Shown here: positions 26,046 through 34,881 of the stretch, piece after piece | Layout of the letters: the number at the start of each line of letters is the position of its first letter | Position numbering within the stretch: position 1 is the first letter of the stretch | Source: Paenibacillus sp. FSL K6-3182 | GTDB lineage: Bacteria; Bacillota; Bacilli; Paenibacillales; Paenibacillaceae | Direction: 5' to 3' | Assembly (NCBI RefSeq): GCF_037976325.1 | Contig: NZ_CP150265.1 | Coordinates: forward strand, 3,467,501-3,531,500 | DNA: 64,000 nt | Translations under genes and position numbers: made by a program | Notes under the pieces: generated by a model | Database searches by the model: none | The model's input: the letters and a program-made list of their open reading frames with translations, nothing else | Told to the model about the DNA's origin: nothing

Positions 26046-27911
26046 TTGTTGCAACTTCAGGTAACGAACAGTCCTTTTAATCAAGAGCAAGTTGACCTTC
26101 TGAATCGCCTTGTACCATCACTAACGGAGTCTCAGCAAATTTGGCTGACAGGTTATTTGTTTGCTCGTCAAGCATCAGCAGGTCCGTTAACGATTAGTGC
26201 GGATGTGCAGGCTGTCTCCGAGGGAGCAGCAGTTGCAGAAGTTATTTCAGCTATCAGTCAACCAGCGGTTTCCCGTGAGGTAACGGTATTGTTTGGCTCT
26301 CAAACCGGCAATTGCCAGCGGGTAGCTACCAGCTTATCGCGCAAGCTGGAAGAACAGGGTCTGCAAGTAACACTTGCGCCAATGAATAAGTTTAAGACGA
26401 ACAATTTGAAAAAAGTCGAAAACCTGTTTTTGGTTGTCAGTACTCATGGTGAAGGGGAACCGCCGGATAATGCGAAGAGCTTCCACGAGTTCCTTTACAG
26501 CAAGCGAGCTCCACAGCTAGAAAATGTAAGCTTTTCTGTCTTGTCGCTTGGCGATACGTCGTATGAATTTTTCTGTCAAACGGGTAAAGACTTTGATCAA
26601 CGTCTTGAAGAGCTTGGCGCAAAACGTATTGTTCCTCGTGTAGATTGTGACCTCGATTACGATGAGGCTGTTGCTGGCTGGTCAGCAGAGGTTATCAGCT
26701 CATTAAATGATCGTTTGAATGCTGCCTCGGGAACGACTGCAGCTATAGCGCAAACTAGCAGCGAAACAACACCAGAACAATCCGCCTATTCGCGAAACAA
26801 CCCTTTTAAGGCTGAAGTTCTTGCGAATATTAACTTGAATGGCCGTGGCTCTGATCGGGAAACTCGTCATTTGGAGCTGTCGCTTGAAGGCTCTAATTTA
26901 CAATATGAACCAGGGGATAGCCTTGGTATTTATCCGGAAAATCATCCAGAGCTCGTGGATGCGATTATTAAGCAAATGAATTGGAACGCTGAAGAAGTTG
27001 TTCCGATCAATAAGAGCGGTGAGCAAGGCTCATTGCGTGAAGCTCTACTTAAGTATTATGAAATTACAGCCCTAACGAAACCGCTGATCACGCAAGCAGC
27101 CGAACTGACTTCGAACTCAGCACTTCGTGAACTGCTGGCTCAAGGGCAAGAACAAGCGCTTAGAAGCTATATCAACGGTCGGGATCTGCTTGATTTATTG
27201 CAGGATTTTGAGCCTTGGCAAGGAAGCGCAAAACAATTTGTTGCTATCTTGCGTAAGCTGCCAGCAAGACTTTATTCCATTGCGAGCAGTTTTAAAGCGA
27301 ATGAGGATGAGGTTCATCTTACCGTGAGAGCTGTTCGTTATGAGTCTCATGGTCGTGAGCGTTATGGGGTATGCTCCGTACATTGTGCAGAGCGTGTACA
27401 ACCAGGCGACAGTCTGCCGATCTATATCCAACAAAATCCGAATTTCAAGCTGCCTGCGGATACGAATACTCCAATTATTATGATTGGTCCAGGTACTGGT
27501 GTTGCTCCATTCCGTGCATTCCTTGAAGAGCGCGAGGAAATTGGCGCAGAAGGAAAATCATGGCTGTTTTATGGAGATCGCCACTTTGTTACGGATTTCC
27601 TATATCAGACCGATTGGCAAAGAATGCTTAAAGACGGCGTTTTGACCAAACTTGATGTGGCTTTCTCCCGCGATACGGAAGAGAAGGTATATGTACAGCA
27701 TCGTTTGCTGCAGAAGAGCCGTGAACTATTCGAATGGCTTCAAGCCGGCGCTTATGTTTATATTTGCGGTGATGAGAAACATATGGCACATGATGTGCAT
27801 ACGGCTCTATTAACTGTCATTGAGCAAGAGGGCGGATTAAGCGCTGAGCAAGCGGCAGCTTATTTGAATGATATGCAGGATCAACAACGCTACCAACGTG
27901 ATGTTTATTAA
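26046..27911 (+). CDS. cysJ: Assimilatory sulfite reductase (NADPH) flavoprotein subunit
   Basis: CysJ carries electrons from NADPH through FAD and FMN to the CysI hemoprotein, which reduces sulfite to sulfide for cysteine synthesis. The domains run: a short N-terminal extension, a flavodoxin (FMN) domain at about 80-215 starting VLFGSQTGNCQR, a Ser/Thr-rich linker, an FAD-binding domain with RLYSIASS near 415, and an NADPH domain with GPGTGVAPFRAFLEER near 480 and the C-terminal YQRDVY. The 621-residue length is normal. Two adjacent TTG codons (26046, 26049) follow AGAGGTGG at 26034-26042; the second has better spacing. cysI follows 52 bp later. Confidence 0.94.
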   Translation: MLQLQVTNSPFNQEQVDLLNRLVPSLTESQQIWLTGYLFARQASAGPLTISADVQAVSEGAAVAEVISAISQPAVSREVTVLFGSQTGNCQRVATSLSRKLEEQGLQVTLAPMNKFKTNNLKKVENLFLVVSTHGEGEPPDNAKSFHEFLYSKRAPQLENVSFSVLSLGDTSYEFFCQTGKDFDQRLEELGAKRIVPRVDCDLDYDEAVAGWSAEVISSLNDRLNAASGTTAAIAQTSSETTPEQSAYSRNNPFKAEVLANINLNGRGSDRETRHLELSLEGSNLQYEPGDSLGIYPENHPELVDAIIKQMNWNAEEVVPINKSGEQGSLREALLKYYEITALTKPLITQAAELTSNSALRELLAQGQEQALRSYINGRDLLDLLQDFEPWQGSAKQFVAILRKLPARLYSIASSFKANEDEVHLTVRAVRYESHGRERYGVCSVHCAERVQPGDSLPIYIQQNPNFKLPADTNTPIIMIGPGTGVAPFRAFLEEREEIGAEGKSWLFYGDRHFVTDFLYQTDWQRMLKDGVLTKLDVAFSRDTEEKVYVQHRLLQKSRELFEWLQAGAYVYICGDEKHMAHDVHTALLTVIEQEGGLSAEQAAAYLNDMQDQQRYQRDVY

Positions 27912-27963
27912 TAAATAGATAACAACAAGAGTACTTGAATGATTGCGAGAGGAGACAGCAACA

Positions 27964-29688
27964 ATGGCGAAAGAGCAGTTGGTAAAACCTATCGGTGGAC
28001 CGCCAAGTGAAGTTGAGCATATCAAAAGCGAAAGCAACTATTTGCGCGGCGCATTAGTAGAAACGATGAGCAATCCGATTACAGGCGGTTTGCCTGAGGA
28101 TGACAATCGGTTGTTGAAGTTTCATGGAAGTTATATGCAGGATGACAGGGATTTGCGCAACGAACGTGAAAAGCAGAAGCTTGAGCCTGCATTTCAATTC
28201 ATGATCCGGGTGGTACTGCCAAGCGGTGTAGCAACCTCTGATCAATGGCTTGCCATGGATGAATTAGCTCACAAGTACGGAAACGGGACTTTGCGTCTCA
28301 CGACACGTCAAACGTTCCAAATGCATGGCATTTTGAAATGGAATTTGAAGCCTACGCTTCAAAAAATCAATAGCGAGCTGATGACTACACTTGCTGCCTG
28401 CGGTGACGTCAATCGGAACGTTATGTGCAGTCCAAATCCTTTTCAATCGAACCATCATGAGGAAGTAAGCTACTGGGCACGTCAAGTGAATGATCATTTG
28501 GCGCCGCGTACTCGCGCTTATCATGAAATTTGGTTGGATGGAGAAAAGGTAATCGATGGTAACGAGGATGGAGCGGAAGTAGAGCCGATCTACGGACCTG
28601 TATATTTGCCGCGTAAGTTCAAGATTGGATTTGCGATTCCGCCTTTTAATGATGTAGATGTATTCTCTCAAGACATCGGCTACATTGCAATCGTAGAAGA
28701 TGGCAAGCTGAAGGGCTTTAACATTTCCGTTGGCGGCGGTATGGGGATGACACACGGCGATACAACGACTTATCCGCAGCTTGGTAAAGTGATTGGCTTC
28801 TGTCCGCCGGAGCGAATTGTCGAGTTAGCAGAGAAAACCGTTATGATTCAACGTGATTATGGCAACCGTTCGGTTCGCAAAAACGCTCGGTTTAAATATA
28901 CGATTGACCGTCATGGGATTGAATGGTTCAAAACCGAGCTGCAAAACCGTCTTGGCTGGCATCTTGAAGAGGTACGCCCTTATCAATTCCAAAATAACGG
29001 AGACCGTTATGGCTGGTTGAAGGGAAGCAACGGTAAATGGAATTTGACGTTGTTTATCCAGAGCGGACGTATTGAGGATCAAGAAGGCAACCCGCAAATG
29101 ACGGGTTTACGCGAAATAGCCAAAGTTCATACAGGCGACTTCCGTATTACTCCGAATCAGAATCTTATTATCGGTAATGTCAGCAGCCAGAAAAAACGCA
29201 AAATTACGGAGCTAGCTGAGCAATACGGACTTACGGACGGTACGCAGCATTCTGCGCTGCGCCGAAGCTCATTATCTTGTGTTTCGTTGCCGACTTGCGG
29301 TCTTGCTATGGCGGAAGCAGAACGTTACCTTCCAACACTGATCGATAAGCTGGAGCCGATTATTAATGAAGCAGGACTGCGTGACCAGGAGATCAACATT
29401 AGGATGACTGGATGCCCGAACGGCTGCGCAAGACCAGCGCTTGGAGAAATCTCATTTATCGGCAAGGCACTCGGCAAATACAATATGTATATGGGCGCGG
29501 GCTATGCAGGTGATAGATTAAACAAGCTTTACCGTGAAAATATCGATGAGACCGAAATTCTCGATACTTTAAAACCGATTATTAATCAGTATGCAAAGGA
29601 ACGGGAAACGGGCGAGCATTTCGGAGATTTCGTAATCCGCGCGGGTTATGTAAAGGCTGTTCATGATGGTCAACAATTCCATAACTAA
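27964..29688 (+). CDS. cysI: Assimilatory sulfite reductase hemoprotein subunit
   Basis: CysI binds siroheme and a 4Fe-4S cluster and performs the six-electron reduction of sulfite to sulfide with CysJ. The four cluster cysteines are in [16 protein letters not shown] (residues about 440-455) and [10 protein letters not shown] (about 483-492). The siroheme-binding arginine-rich regions, such as [12 protein letters not shown] near 113-124 and MCSPNP, are intact. ATG 27964 has GAGAGGAGA about 9 nt upstream; an in-frame ATG at 27943 lies before that site. The 574-residue protein has normal length. A strong terminator follows at 29709. Confidence 0.95.
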   Translation: MAKEQLVKPIGGPPSEVEHIKSESNYLRGALVETMSNPITGGLPEDDNRLLKFHGSYMQDDRDLRNEREKQKLEPAFQFMIRVVLPSGVATSDQWLAMDELAHKYGNGTLRLTTRQTFQMHGILKWNLKPTLQKINSELMTTLAACGDVNRNVMCSPNPFQSNHHEEVSYWARQVNDHLAPRTRAYHEIWLDGEKVIDGNEDGAEVEPIYGPVYLPRKFKIGFAIPPFNDVDVFSQDIGYIAIVEDGKLKGFNISVGGGMGMTHGDTTTYPQLGKVIGFCPPERIVELAEKTVMIQRDYGNRSVRKNARFKYTIDRHGIEWFKTELQNRLGWHLEEVRPYQFQNNGDRYGWLKGSNGKWNLTLFIQSGRIEDQEGNPQMTGLREIAKVHTGDFRITPNQNLIIGNVSSQKKRKITELAEQYGLTDGTQHSALRRSSLSCVSLPTCGLAMAEAERYLPTLIDKLEPIINEAGLRDQEINIRMTGCPNGCARPALGEISFIGKALGKYNMYMGAGYAGDRLNKLYRENIDETEILDTLKPIINQYAKERETGEHFGDFVIRAGYVKAVHDGQQFHN

Positions 29689-29708
29689 TATAAGTATAAT
29701 TTAAGCAA

Positions 29709-29745
29709 AAGAAGACTAGGGCGTTATGCCTTAGTCTTCTTTGTT
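29709..29745 (+). terminator. Rho-independent terminator of the cysJI operon
   Basis: AGAAGACTA with GGC on the left pairs with GCC and TAGTCTTCT on the right (about 29710-29740), followed by TTG-TT. Confidence 0.75.
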
Positions 29746-29837
29746 ATGAAGAGCACGATGAATCATCGATGAAATAAGATTGACCCTATTCATTAAATGT
29801 GTTAATTTGGTAAAAATCATCGGAGTGGAGCGTGCTT

Positions 29838-30365
29838 ATGCCAAAATCAGCAATATTAATTAAACCAACAATCGAATACCGCGACGCGTATATATCCTTT
29901 TATGAGGACTGGATAAAGAGCGGTGAAGATATGGTGCCGTGGGTCATTGAGAGAGAACCGGAAGATTTTAATGCCATGATAGATTTTTTGTATGCTGAAG
30001 ACACTGAATCCAAAATATTAAGCGGTGATCGCGTGCCTCATTCCACTTATTGGCTCCTAAATGAGGACAACTTAATTGTTGGTGCGGTTAATATTCGGCA
30101 TCGATTGAATGAAAAACTGCTCAATCAAGGCGGCCATATCGGATATGGCGTTCGTCCATCGGAGAGAAGAAAAGGGTATGCCAATATCATATTATCAAAT
30201 ACGTTGGAGCTTTTAAAAGATTGGGGTCATCAAAAAGTTCTAGTTGTTTGTGATAAAGGGAATACCGGCTCAGAAAAAACGATTTTAAAAAACGGTGGCG
30301 TGTTGGAATCAGAATTCGTAGAGGAAAATGGCAATATTATTAAAAGATTTTGGATAGACCTATAA
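29838..30365 (+). CDS. GNAT family N-acetyltransferase (RimJ/RimL-like)
   Basis: A 175-residue acetyltransferase. The acetyl-CoA loop is visible as YGVRPSERRKGYANIILSNTL near residues 105-125, preceded by the strand GGHIGYGV and followed by the terminal motif GNTGSEKTILKNGGVLESEF. It resembles bacterial GNATs whose N-terminus reads like 'PTIEYRDAYISFYEDW', often annotated without substrate. ATG 29838 is preceded by GGAG at 29827-29830; GTG 29832 in the same frame is too close to that site. The gene is convergent with the VOC gene to its right. Confidence 0.82.
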   Translation: MPKSAILIKPTIEYRDAYISFYEDWIKSGEDMVPWVIEREPEDFNAMIDFLYAEDTESKILSGDRVPHSTYWLLNEDNLIVGAVNIRHRLNEKLLNQGGHIGYGVRPSERRKGYANIILSNTLELLKDWGHQKVLVVCDKGNTGSEKTILKNGGVLESEFVEENGNIIKRFWIDL

Positions 30366-30386
30366 TCAATGCAGCTAGCTATTTTT

Positions 30387-30746
30387 TTAGCATTTACAAA
30401 CCATCAGCTGGTTTCCGTCGGGGTCTTTAAAGCTGAAAAAGTGACCATGTTCAATTTCGCTTACAAGCTCTACATTCTTATCACGCATGAACTGAAAAGC
30501 TGCATGGATGTCATCCGTATTAAAATGAAAAATAGGTGTTCTTGCATAAGTATCTTCTGTATAGATTTTACTGTCTAAAACAAGGTTTTGGCCGTTGTTA
30601 TCTAAAGGAATACAGCATAAATGACCTGCAATGATATCATAGGTAGGCTCCAATTCAAGAATGGAGCAATACCATTCACGAGCTTTTTCAATATCGCTAA
30701 CCGTAACAAAGATTGCTCCTACTCTATTCATAATAATACCCATCAT
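30387..30746 (-). CDS. VOC superfamily protein (glyoxalase fold)
   Basis: A 119-residue VOC-fold protein. The opening strand VGAIFVTVSDIEKAREWYCSIL, the central PIFHFNTDDIHAAFQFMRDK and the end SFKDPDGNQLMVCKC are typical. A His near the N-terminal third (GHLCCIPLD) is present but the full metal triad cannot be assigned. ATG 30746 has AAGGAG (complement of 30755-30760) at 8 nt. It differs clearly from the VOC protein at 18.9 kb and is not a duplicate. Substrate unknown. Confidence 0.8.
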   Translation of the reverse strand: MMGIIMNRVGAIFVTVSDIEKAREWYCSILELEPTYDIIAGHLCCIPLDNNGQNLVLDSKIYTEDTYARTPIFHFNTDDIHAAFQFMRDKNVELVSEIEHGHFFSFKDPDGNQLMVCKC

Positions 30747-30827
30747 GAAACACTCTCCTTTAATTTTACATTTATTCTATCATGCTTTGAAGGCTAGCTC
30801 ACATCATTTCTTCCATTATTATCAAAA

Positions 30828-30863
30828 AAAGAGGTTATTCCAATTGCTCGGAATAACCTCTTT
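30828..30863 (-). terminator. Terminator of the TetR-DUF3817 operon
   Basis: AAAGAGGTTATTCC at 30828-30841 pairs with GGAATAACCTCTTT at 30850-30863. The run of seven A on the plus strand gives a U tract on the minus-strand transcript. Confidence 0.85.
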
Positions 30864-30866
30864 AAC

Positions 30867-31157
30867 TTATTGATCGCGAAGCAGCTTCTTATCAAGAATA
30901 AATGTGCCAAACGGAAGGAAAGCTGCGATAAATGCTGCTGCTGCCTTTAGAATCGACCAGCGGTGTTTAATCCATACATGGAAGACAGCAAGGATATAAA
31001 GAACGAATAAGAGGCCATGAAGTCCGCCTACAATAGTCACGGGTTCTGGAATATCAGCCCAGTATTTGAGGGGCATTGCTATTAAAAGCAGTAATAGAAA
31101 AGATAACCCTTCGATGAAACCAACGACCCGCAGACGACCCATTGCGGTTTTAAGCAT
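30867..31157 (-). CDS. DUF3817 family membrane protein
   Basis: A 96-residue protein with three predicted transmembrane helices, matching the DUF3817 family (residues RLRVVGFIEGLSFLLLLLIA at the start, the conserved GGLHGLLFVLYILAV in the middle, and a final FLPFGTFILDKKL). ATG 31157 has GGAGG (complement of 31165-31169) 7 nt upstream; the frame is open further but has no ribosome site there. It lies 23 bp after the TetR gene on the same strand, so it is probably co-transcribed with the regulator. Function unknown. Confidence 0.85.
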   Translation of the reverse strand: MLKTAMGRLRVVGFIEGLSFLLLLLIAMPLKYWADIPEPVTIVGGLHGLLFVLYILAVFHVWIKHRWSILKAAAAFIAAFLPFGTFILDKKLLRDQ

Positions 31158-31180
31158 TAAAAAACCTCCAATTAATAAGA

Positions 31181-31798
31181 TTACGAGCGAGGCTCTAGTC
31201 CTGCCCACAATAGTTCTACGATTTCGAACGCGGCTTGTTCCACTGTTTTTTCATTATTAATGATTTCTTTACGATTTCGAACCGTTAACATAGCTGTAAA
31301 GACATGAGCAAGCAGCATCGAATCACCTCGTTTGATTTCGCCCTCGTCCATTGCCTTCTGAAATACACTCCCAATTAATTCGTGTATCGCTTGCTCACTC
31401 GTACGAATGCTCGTAATTTGCTCCTCAGTCAAACCGCTGGAAGCTTCCCGCATCATCGTTTCAAACTCAACATGAGCATTGTTCATATGGCGTTCAGCAA
31501 CAACAAGCATTCTTTCCTTCAGTGACCCGGTGCTGCTAACAATTTTTGAAGTTTGATCATAAGCCATCTTTAGAACAAATTGAAGACATTCGGTGAACAA
31601 AACGCTTTTATTATTAAAATAATAATAAACGCTTGCTTTTGTAACCCCGCATGCTTGAGCTACACTTTCTAATGAAACTTTTTCGAAACCTTGCTCCATA
31701 AATAAAAAGGCTGCTGTGCGCAAAATTTGCTGCATCGTCTGAATTGAACCTGTGCCTTTGGGCCGGCCTGGTTTGCGTTTTATTTGGTCCTCGCTCAT
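31181..31798 (-). CDS. TetR family transcriptional regulator
   Basis: A 205-residue TetR-type repressor. The N-terminus is basic (RKPGRPKG), and the helix-turn-helix spans about residues 30-60 (GFEKVSLESVAQACGVTKAS followed by VYYYFNNKS). The C-terminal half is the ligand-binding and dimer domain. ATG 31798 is 7 nt from GGAGGG (complement of 31806-31811); the ATGs at 31804 and 31813 are too close to or before that site. It is divergent from the MMPL exporter and very likely represses it, with self-regulation. The 130-bp gap is extremely AT-rich and I could not single out one clean operator. Confidence 0.88.
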   Translation of the reverse strand: MSEDQIKRKPGRPKGTGSIQTMQQILRTAAFLFMEQGFEKVSLESVAQACGVTKASVYYYFNNKSVLFTECLQFVLKMAYDQTSKIVSSTGSLKERMLVVAERHMNNAHVEFETMMREASSGLTEEQITSIRTSEQAIHELIGSVFQKAMDEGEIKRGDSMLLAHVFTAMLTVRNRKEIINNEKTVEQAAFEIVELLWAGLEPRS

Positions 31799-31931
31799 CG
31801 ACATGCCCTCCATTCATCAAATTGTAATAAATATGAATTGATTAATTAACCTTTCGGTATATATAATTAAATTATCGCTTGAGTTAATTTTAAACGATAT
31901 TAGTCGTAATGTGAAATGGAGGATTTGTCAA

Positions 31932-34154
31932 ATGATCGAAAGATTAGCAGGAATGGTCGCTGGACGACGTACAAGGTGGATAACATTAGTTGCGTGGATT
32001 GTATTAGCCGGGCTGCTAACTGTATTTCTGCCAGCTGTGGGTGACAAAGAAGTAAGCAATGCTCCAAACCTAGAGGCTGACAGCCCGTCCGTTGTCGCTG
32101 ATCAATTAATAAAGGATAAGTTTCCAAGCTCCTCTGGCATTCCAGCTTTGGTGGTCTGGCATCGAGAAGGCGGCTTAACAGAAGCGGATTATGCGCTTAT
32201 TCAAAAAACGACGCAGAAGATTGTTGAAAATCCGTTGAAAGAGCAAGGCGAGGTTATACCTCTTCATCAAATGCCTTTACCTGCTTTGCAAAAGTTTGCT
32301 TCTGAAGACGGAACGACACTCGTTCAGCCGATTCAGTTCGGTGAAGCAACAGAAACTGAAGTTTTGAAGGAAAATATTGAGTCCATAAAAGCTATCATCG
32401 GAGAAGCATCAGGTAAAGAACCTTTTTCCGTACCTATCGATGATGATGCTGAATTAAGCGTGCGTGTCAGCGGTCCTGTTGGTATTTCGGTTGATGCAAC
32501 CGATTTGTTCAAAGGAGCGGATGTATCACTGATGATCGCAACGGTACTTATCGTACTAGTCTTGCTGCTCCTCATCTACCGCTCACCGATTCTTGCTATC
32601 ATTCCACTAATTGGTGTTGGATTTGCTTATGCTGTTACAGGACCATTGCTTGGCTTTATGGCAGGTGAAGGCTGGATAACGGTGGATGGGCAAGCTATAT
32701 CCATTATGACTGTGCTCTTATTCGGAGCGGGTACTGATTATTGTTTATTTTTCATCTCGCATTTCCGTCAAGAGCTTACTCGTGAAAGTGATAAAATGAA
32801 AGCACTAAAACGATCGTTCAAGGACGCCTCAGGTGCTATTGCAATGAGCGGCTTTACGGTAGTTCTTTCTTTGCTAGCTTTGCTTGCGGCTAAGTACGGT
32901 GCTTATGATCGCTTCGCAATTCCATTCAGTTTATCGATCCTTATTATGGGAATCGCAAGTTTGACGCTGGTTCCGGCATTGCTTTCAATTATTGGAAGAG
33001 CCTCATTTTACCCGTTTATTCCGCGTACAGATGCAATGGCGCATGCACATGCGGACAAAAAAGGAAAAGTGTACCGTAAGCCGAACACGGAGAAGAAGCT
33101 CGGCACCAAAATTGGAAAGCTTGTTATAACGAAGCCGTGGATGGTTGTTATCACCTCTGTTTTGATACTAGGAATTTTCGCAAGCTTCTCCAGTCAAATT
33201 AAATTTACTTATGATCTGCTGTCTTCTTTTCCAGAGGATATGCCTTCAAGAGAGGGTTTTGAAGTAATTTCGAAGTCATTTACGCCAGGAGATTTAGCAC
33301 CGATTACAGTGGTTGCTGCGACGGATGGTGCAGTGCCTGAGTTAGCAGAAAAGCTTGCTGCTGTGCCGCTTGTTGATCATGTTCAGGAGCCGCAGCCGAG
33401 CGTTAATGACCCTAATTTACAATCGTATACGGTCATCTTGAATACGAATCCATATTCCCAGGAAGCAATGGAGACGATTCCGTTACTCCGTGCGGCGGCA
33501 GAAGCTGCGCTTACGAATGGAAACGTTGCTGAGGCTGATCAAAAAGTATGGATCGCTGGCCAGACAGCTACGCAATATGATGCCAAGGTGCTGACGGATC
33601 ATGATAATAATGTCATTATTCCTTTAGTTATCGGACTCATCATGATTCTGCTGTTTGCTTATTTAAGATCCATTACTGCAACATTATACTTAATCGGCAC
33701 TGTATTGCTGTCGTATGCAGCCGCACTAGGCTTGGGCTGGGTGATCCTGCATTACATCATGGGCGTTGATGCCATTCAAGGTGCAATTCCGCTTTATGCA
33801 TTCGTTTTCCTCATTGCGCTTGGTGAAGATTACAATATATTTATGATCTCAAGCATTTGGAAAAAGAGCAAAACGCTGCCGCTGAAGCAAGCCATCAAAG
33901 AAGGGGTAAGCGAAACGGGCGGCGTAATCACTTCAGCAGGACTTATTCTTGCAGCTACGTTTGCCGTGCTTGCGACGCTTCCTATCCAAGTGCTTGTCCA
34001 GTTTGGCCTCATAACAGCGATTGGGGTTTTAATGGATACCTTTATCGTTCGTCCATTCCTCGTACCAGCTATTACGACTTTACTAGGCAAGAGAGCGTTC
34101 TGGCCAGCAAAAGTATCGCTAATAGAGGAATCCAAGCAAAAGGCAAAGGGATAA
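31932..34154 (+). CDS. MMPL/RND family transporter (YdfJ-like)
   Basis: A 740-residue membrane exporter of the MMPL type with two repeated halves. Each half has one N-terminal helix, a large outer loop and a bundle of five or more helices. The first bundle contains the GAGTDYCLFFISHFRQEL motif near 275-293 and the second the matching LGEDYNIFMISSIWKKS motif; their aspartates are probably in the proton path. ATG 31932 has GGAGG about 10 nt upstream; a GTG at 31911 in frame lies before that site. The divergent TetR gene suggests induction by an exported compound. A terminator follows at 34161. Confidence 0.9.
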   Translation: MIERLAGMVAGRRTRWITLVAWIVLAGLLTVFLPAVGDKEVSNAPNLEADSPSVVADQLIKDKFPSSSGIPALVVWHREGGLTEADYALIQKTTQKIVENPLKEQGEVIPLHQMPLPALQKFASEDGTTLVQPIQFGEATETEVLKENIESIKAIIGEASGKEPFSVPIDDDAELSVRVSGPVGISVDATDLFKGADVSLMIATVLIVLVLLLLIYRSPILAIIPLIGVGFAYAVTGPLLGFMAGEGWITVDGQAISIMTVLLFGAGTDYCLFFISHFRQELTRESDKMKALKRSFKDASGAIAMSGFTVVLSLLALLAAKYGAYDRFAIPFSLSILIMGIASLTLVPALLSIIGRASFYPFIPRTDAMAHAHADKKGKVYRKPNTEKKLGTKIGKLVITKPWMVVITSVLILGIFASFSSQIKFTYDLLSSFPEDMPSREGFEVISKSFTPGDLAPITVVAATDGAVPELAEKLAAVPLVDHVQEPQPSVNDPNLQSYTVILNTNPYSQEAMETIPLLRAAAEAALTNGNVAEADQKVWIAGQTATQYDAKVLTDHDNNVIIPLVIGLIMILLFAYLRSITATLYLIGTVLLSYAAALGLGWVILHYIMGVDAIQGAIPLYAFVFLIALGEDYNIFMISSIWKKSKTLPLKQAIKEGVSETGGVITSAGLILAATFAVLATLPIQVLVQFGLITAIGVLMDTFIVRPFLVPAITTLLGKRAFWPAKVSLIEESKQKAKG

Positions 34155-34160
34155 CAACTA

Positions 34161-34208
34161 AAAAAGCTGTTTCGATCGTAGCTTCCACTACGGGAGAAAC
34201 AGCTTTTT
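34161..34208 (+). terminator. Rho-independent terminator after the MMPL gene
   Basis: AAAAAGCTGTTTC at 34161-34173 pairs with GAAACAGCTTTTT at 34196-34208. A small inner GTAG/CTAC hairpin sits in the loop. Confidence 0.85.
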
Positions 34209-34299
34209 CATTGCTATAAATGAAACATTTTCCCAAAAGAAACCGTCTTAACTTAAAGGCATAAATGCCTGCTATAGAGAAAAGGTTGGGGGAGTAGAT

Positions 34300-34881
34300 A
34301 TGATCAATAAAAAACAGAGACTTTCAGTTGGATTCATTTTCATATTTTTTATTAGCAGCTTATTGTTTATTCCATCGAATGTCCAAGCCTGTTCTTGCGT
34401 AAAACCAGGTACGGTGGAGGAGAGCAAAATCAAAAGTGACGCAGTGTTTGAAGGAACGGCAACTTCTGTTAAAACATCCTCACAATCCTTGTTTCGCTCC
34501 TCTGAGAGAGCGGTCAAAGCCAGCTTCCAAGTCAATGAAGTGTGGAAAGGACATGTTGCTCCAACGCTTGAAGTGAAAACGGCTGAAAGCGAAGACAGCT
34601 GCGGCTATACGTTTAAAGAAGGAGAACGTTATTTGGTTTACGCAAAAACAACTGGAAAATCGCTACAAGCACTCTGCAGCGCAACATTATTGCATAGTGA
34701 AGCAAATGAACATATCAAGCTGCTTGGTATTGGTTCATTGCCGCCGCAGCCGGAGATCCCCTTGCAGAAAACGGAAAGCTCATTAACACAAGGCTGGTAC
34801 ATAGGGCTTGGCGGTATTGCTGTAGTATCACTCATCTCCGTATTTTATCGTCAACGAAAGCGATCTAAATCAAGAACATAG
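34300..34881 (+). CDS. Secreted, C-terminally anchored TIMP/NTR-like protein
   Basis: A 193-residue exported protein. A signal peptide ends at the VQA-C junction, so the mature chain should begin Cys-Ser-Cys-Val (residues 31-34). This equals the N-terminal edge of tissue inhibitor of metalloproteinase (TIMP)/netrin-like domains. Further NTR-like features are the SDAVFEGTATSV strand after it, the DSCGYTFKEGERYLVYA segment near 101-117, and a late Cys in LCSATLL that could pair with the first Cys residues. After a Pro-rich linker a single membrane helix (about 166-182) and a basic tail anchor the domain outside the cell. Inhibition of a metalloprotease is inference. GGGGGAG precedes the ATG at about 9 nt. 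Confidence 0.75.
   Translation: MINKKQRLSVGFIFIFFISSLLFIPSNVQACSCVKPGTVEESKIKSDAVFEGTATSVKTSSQSLFRSSERAVKASFQVNEVWKGHVAPTLEVKTAESEDSCGYTFKEGERYLVYAKTTGKSLQALCSATLLHSEANEHIKLLGIGSLPPQPEIPLQKTESSLTQGWYIGLGGIAVVSLISVFYRQRKRSKSRT

Noticed and set aside
30366..30396. Terminator between the GNAT gene and the convergent VOC gene
   Set aside because: Only a 5-bp AATGC/GCATT pairing and no stable stem could be found.
31799..31931. A specific TetR operator in the TetR-MMPL gap
   Set aside because: The region is so AT-rich that several weak inverted repeats appear; none stands out enough to report as a site.
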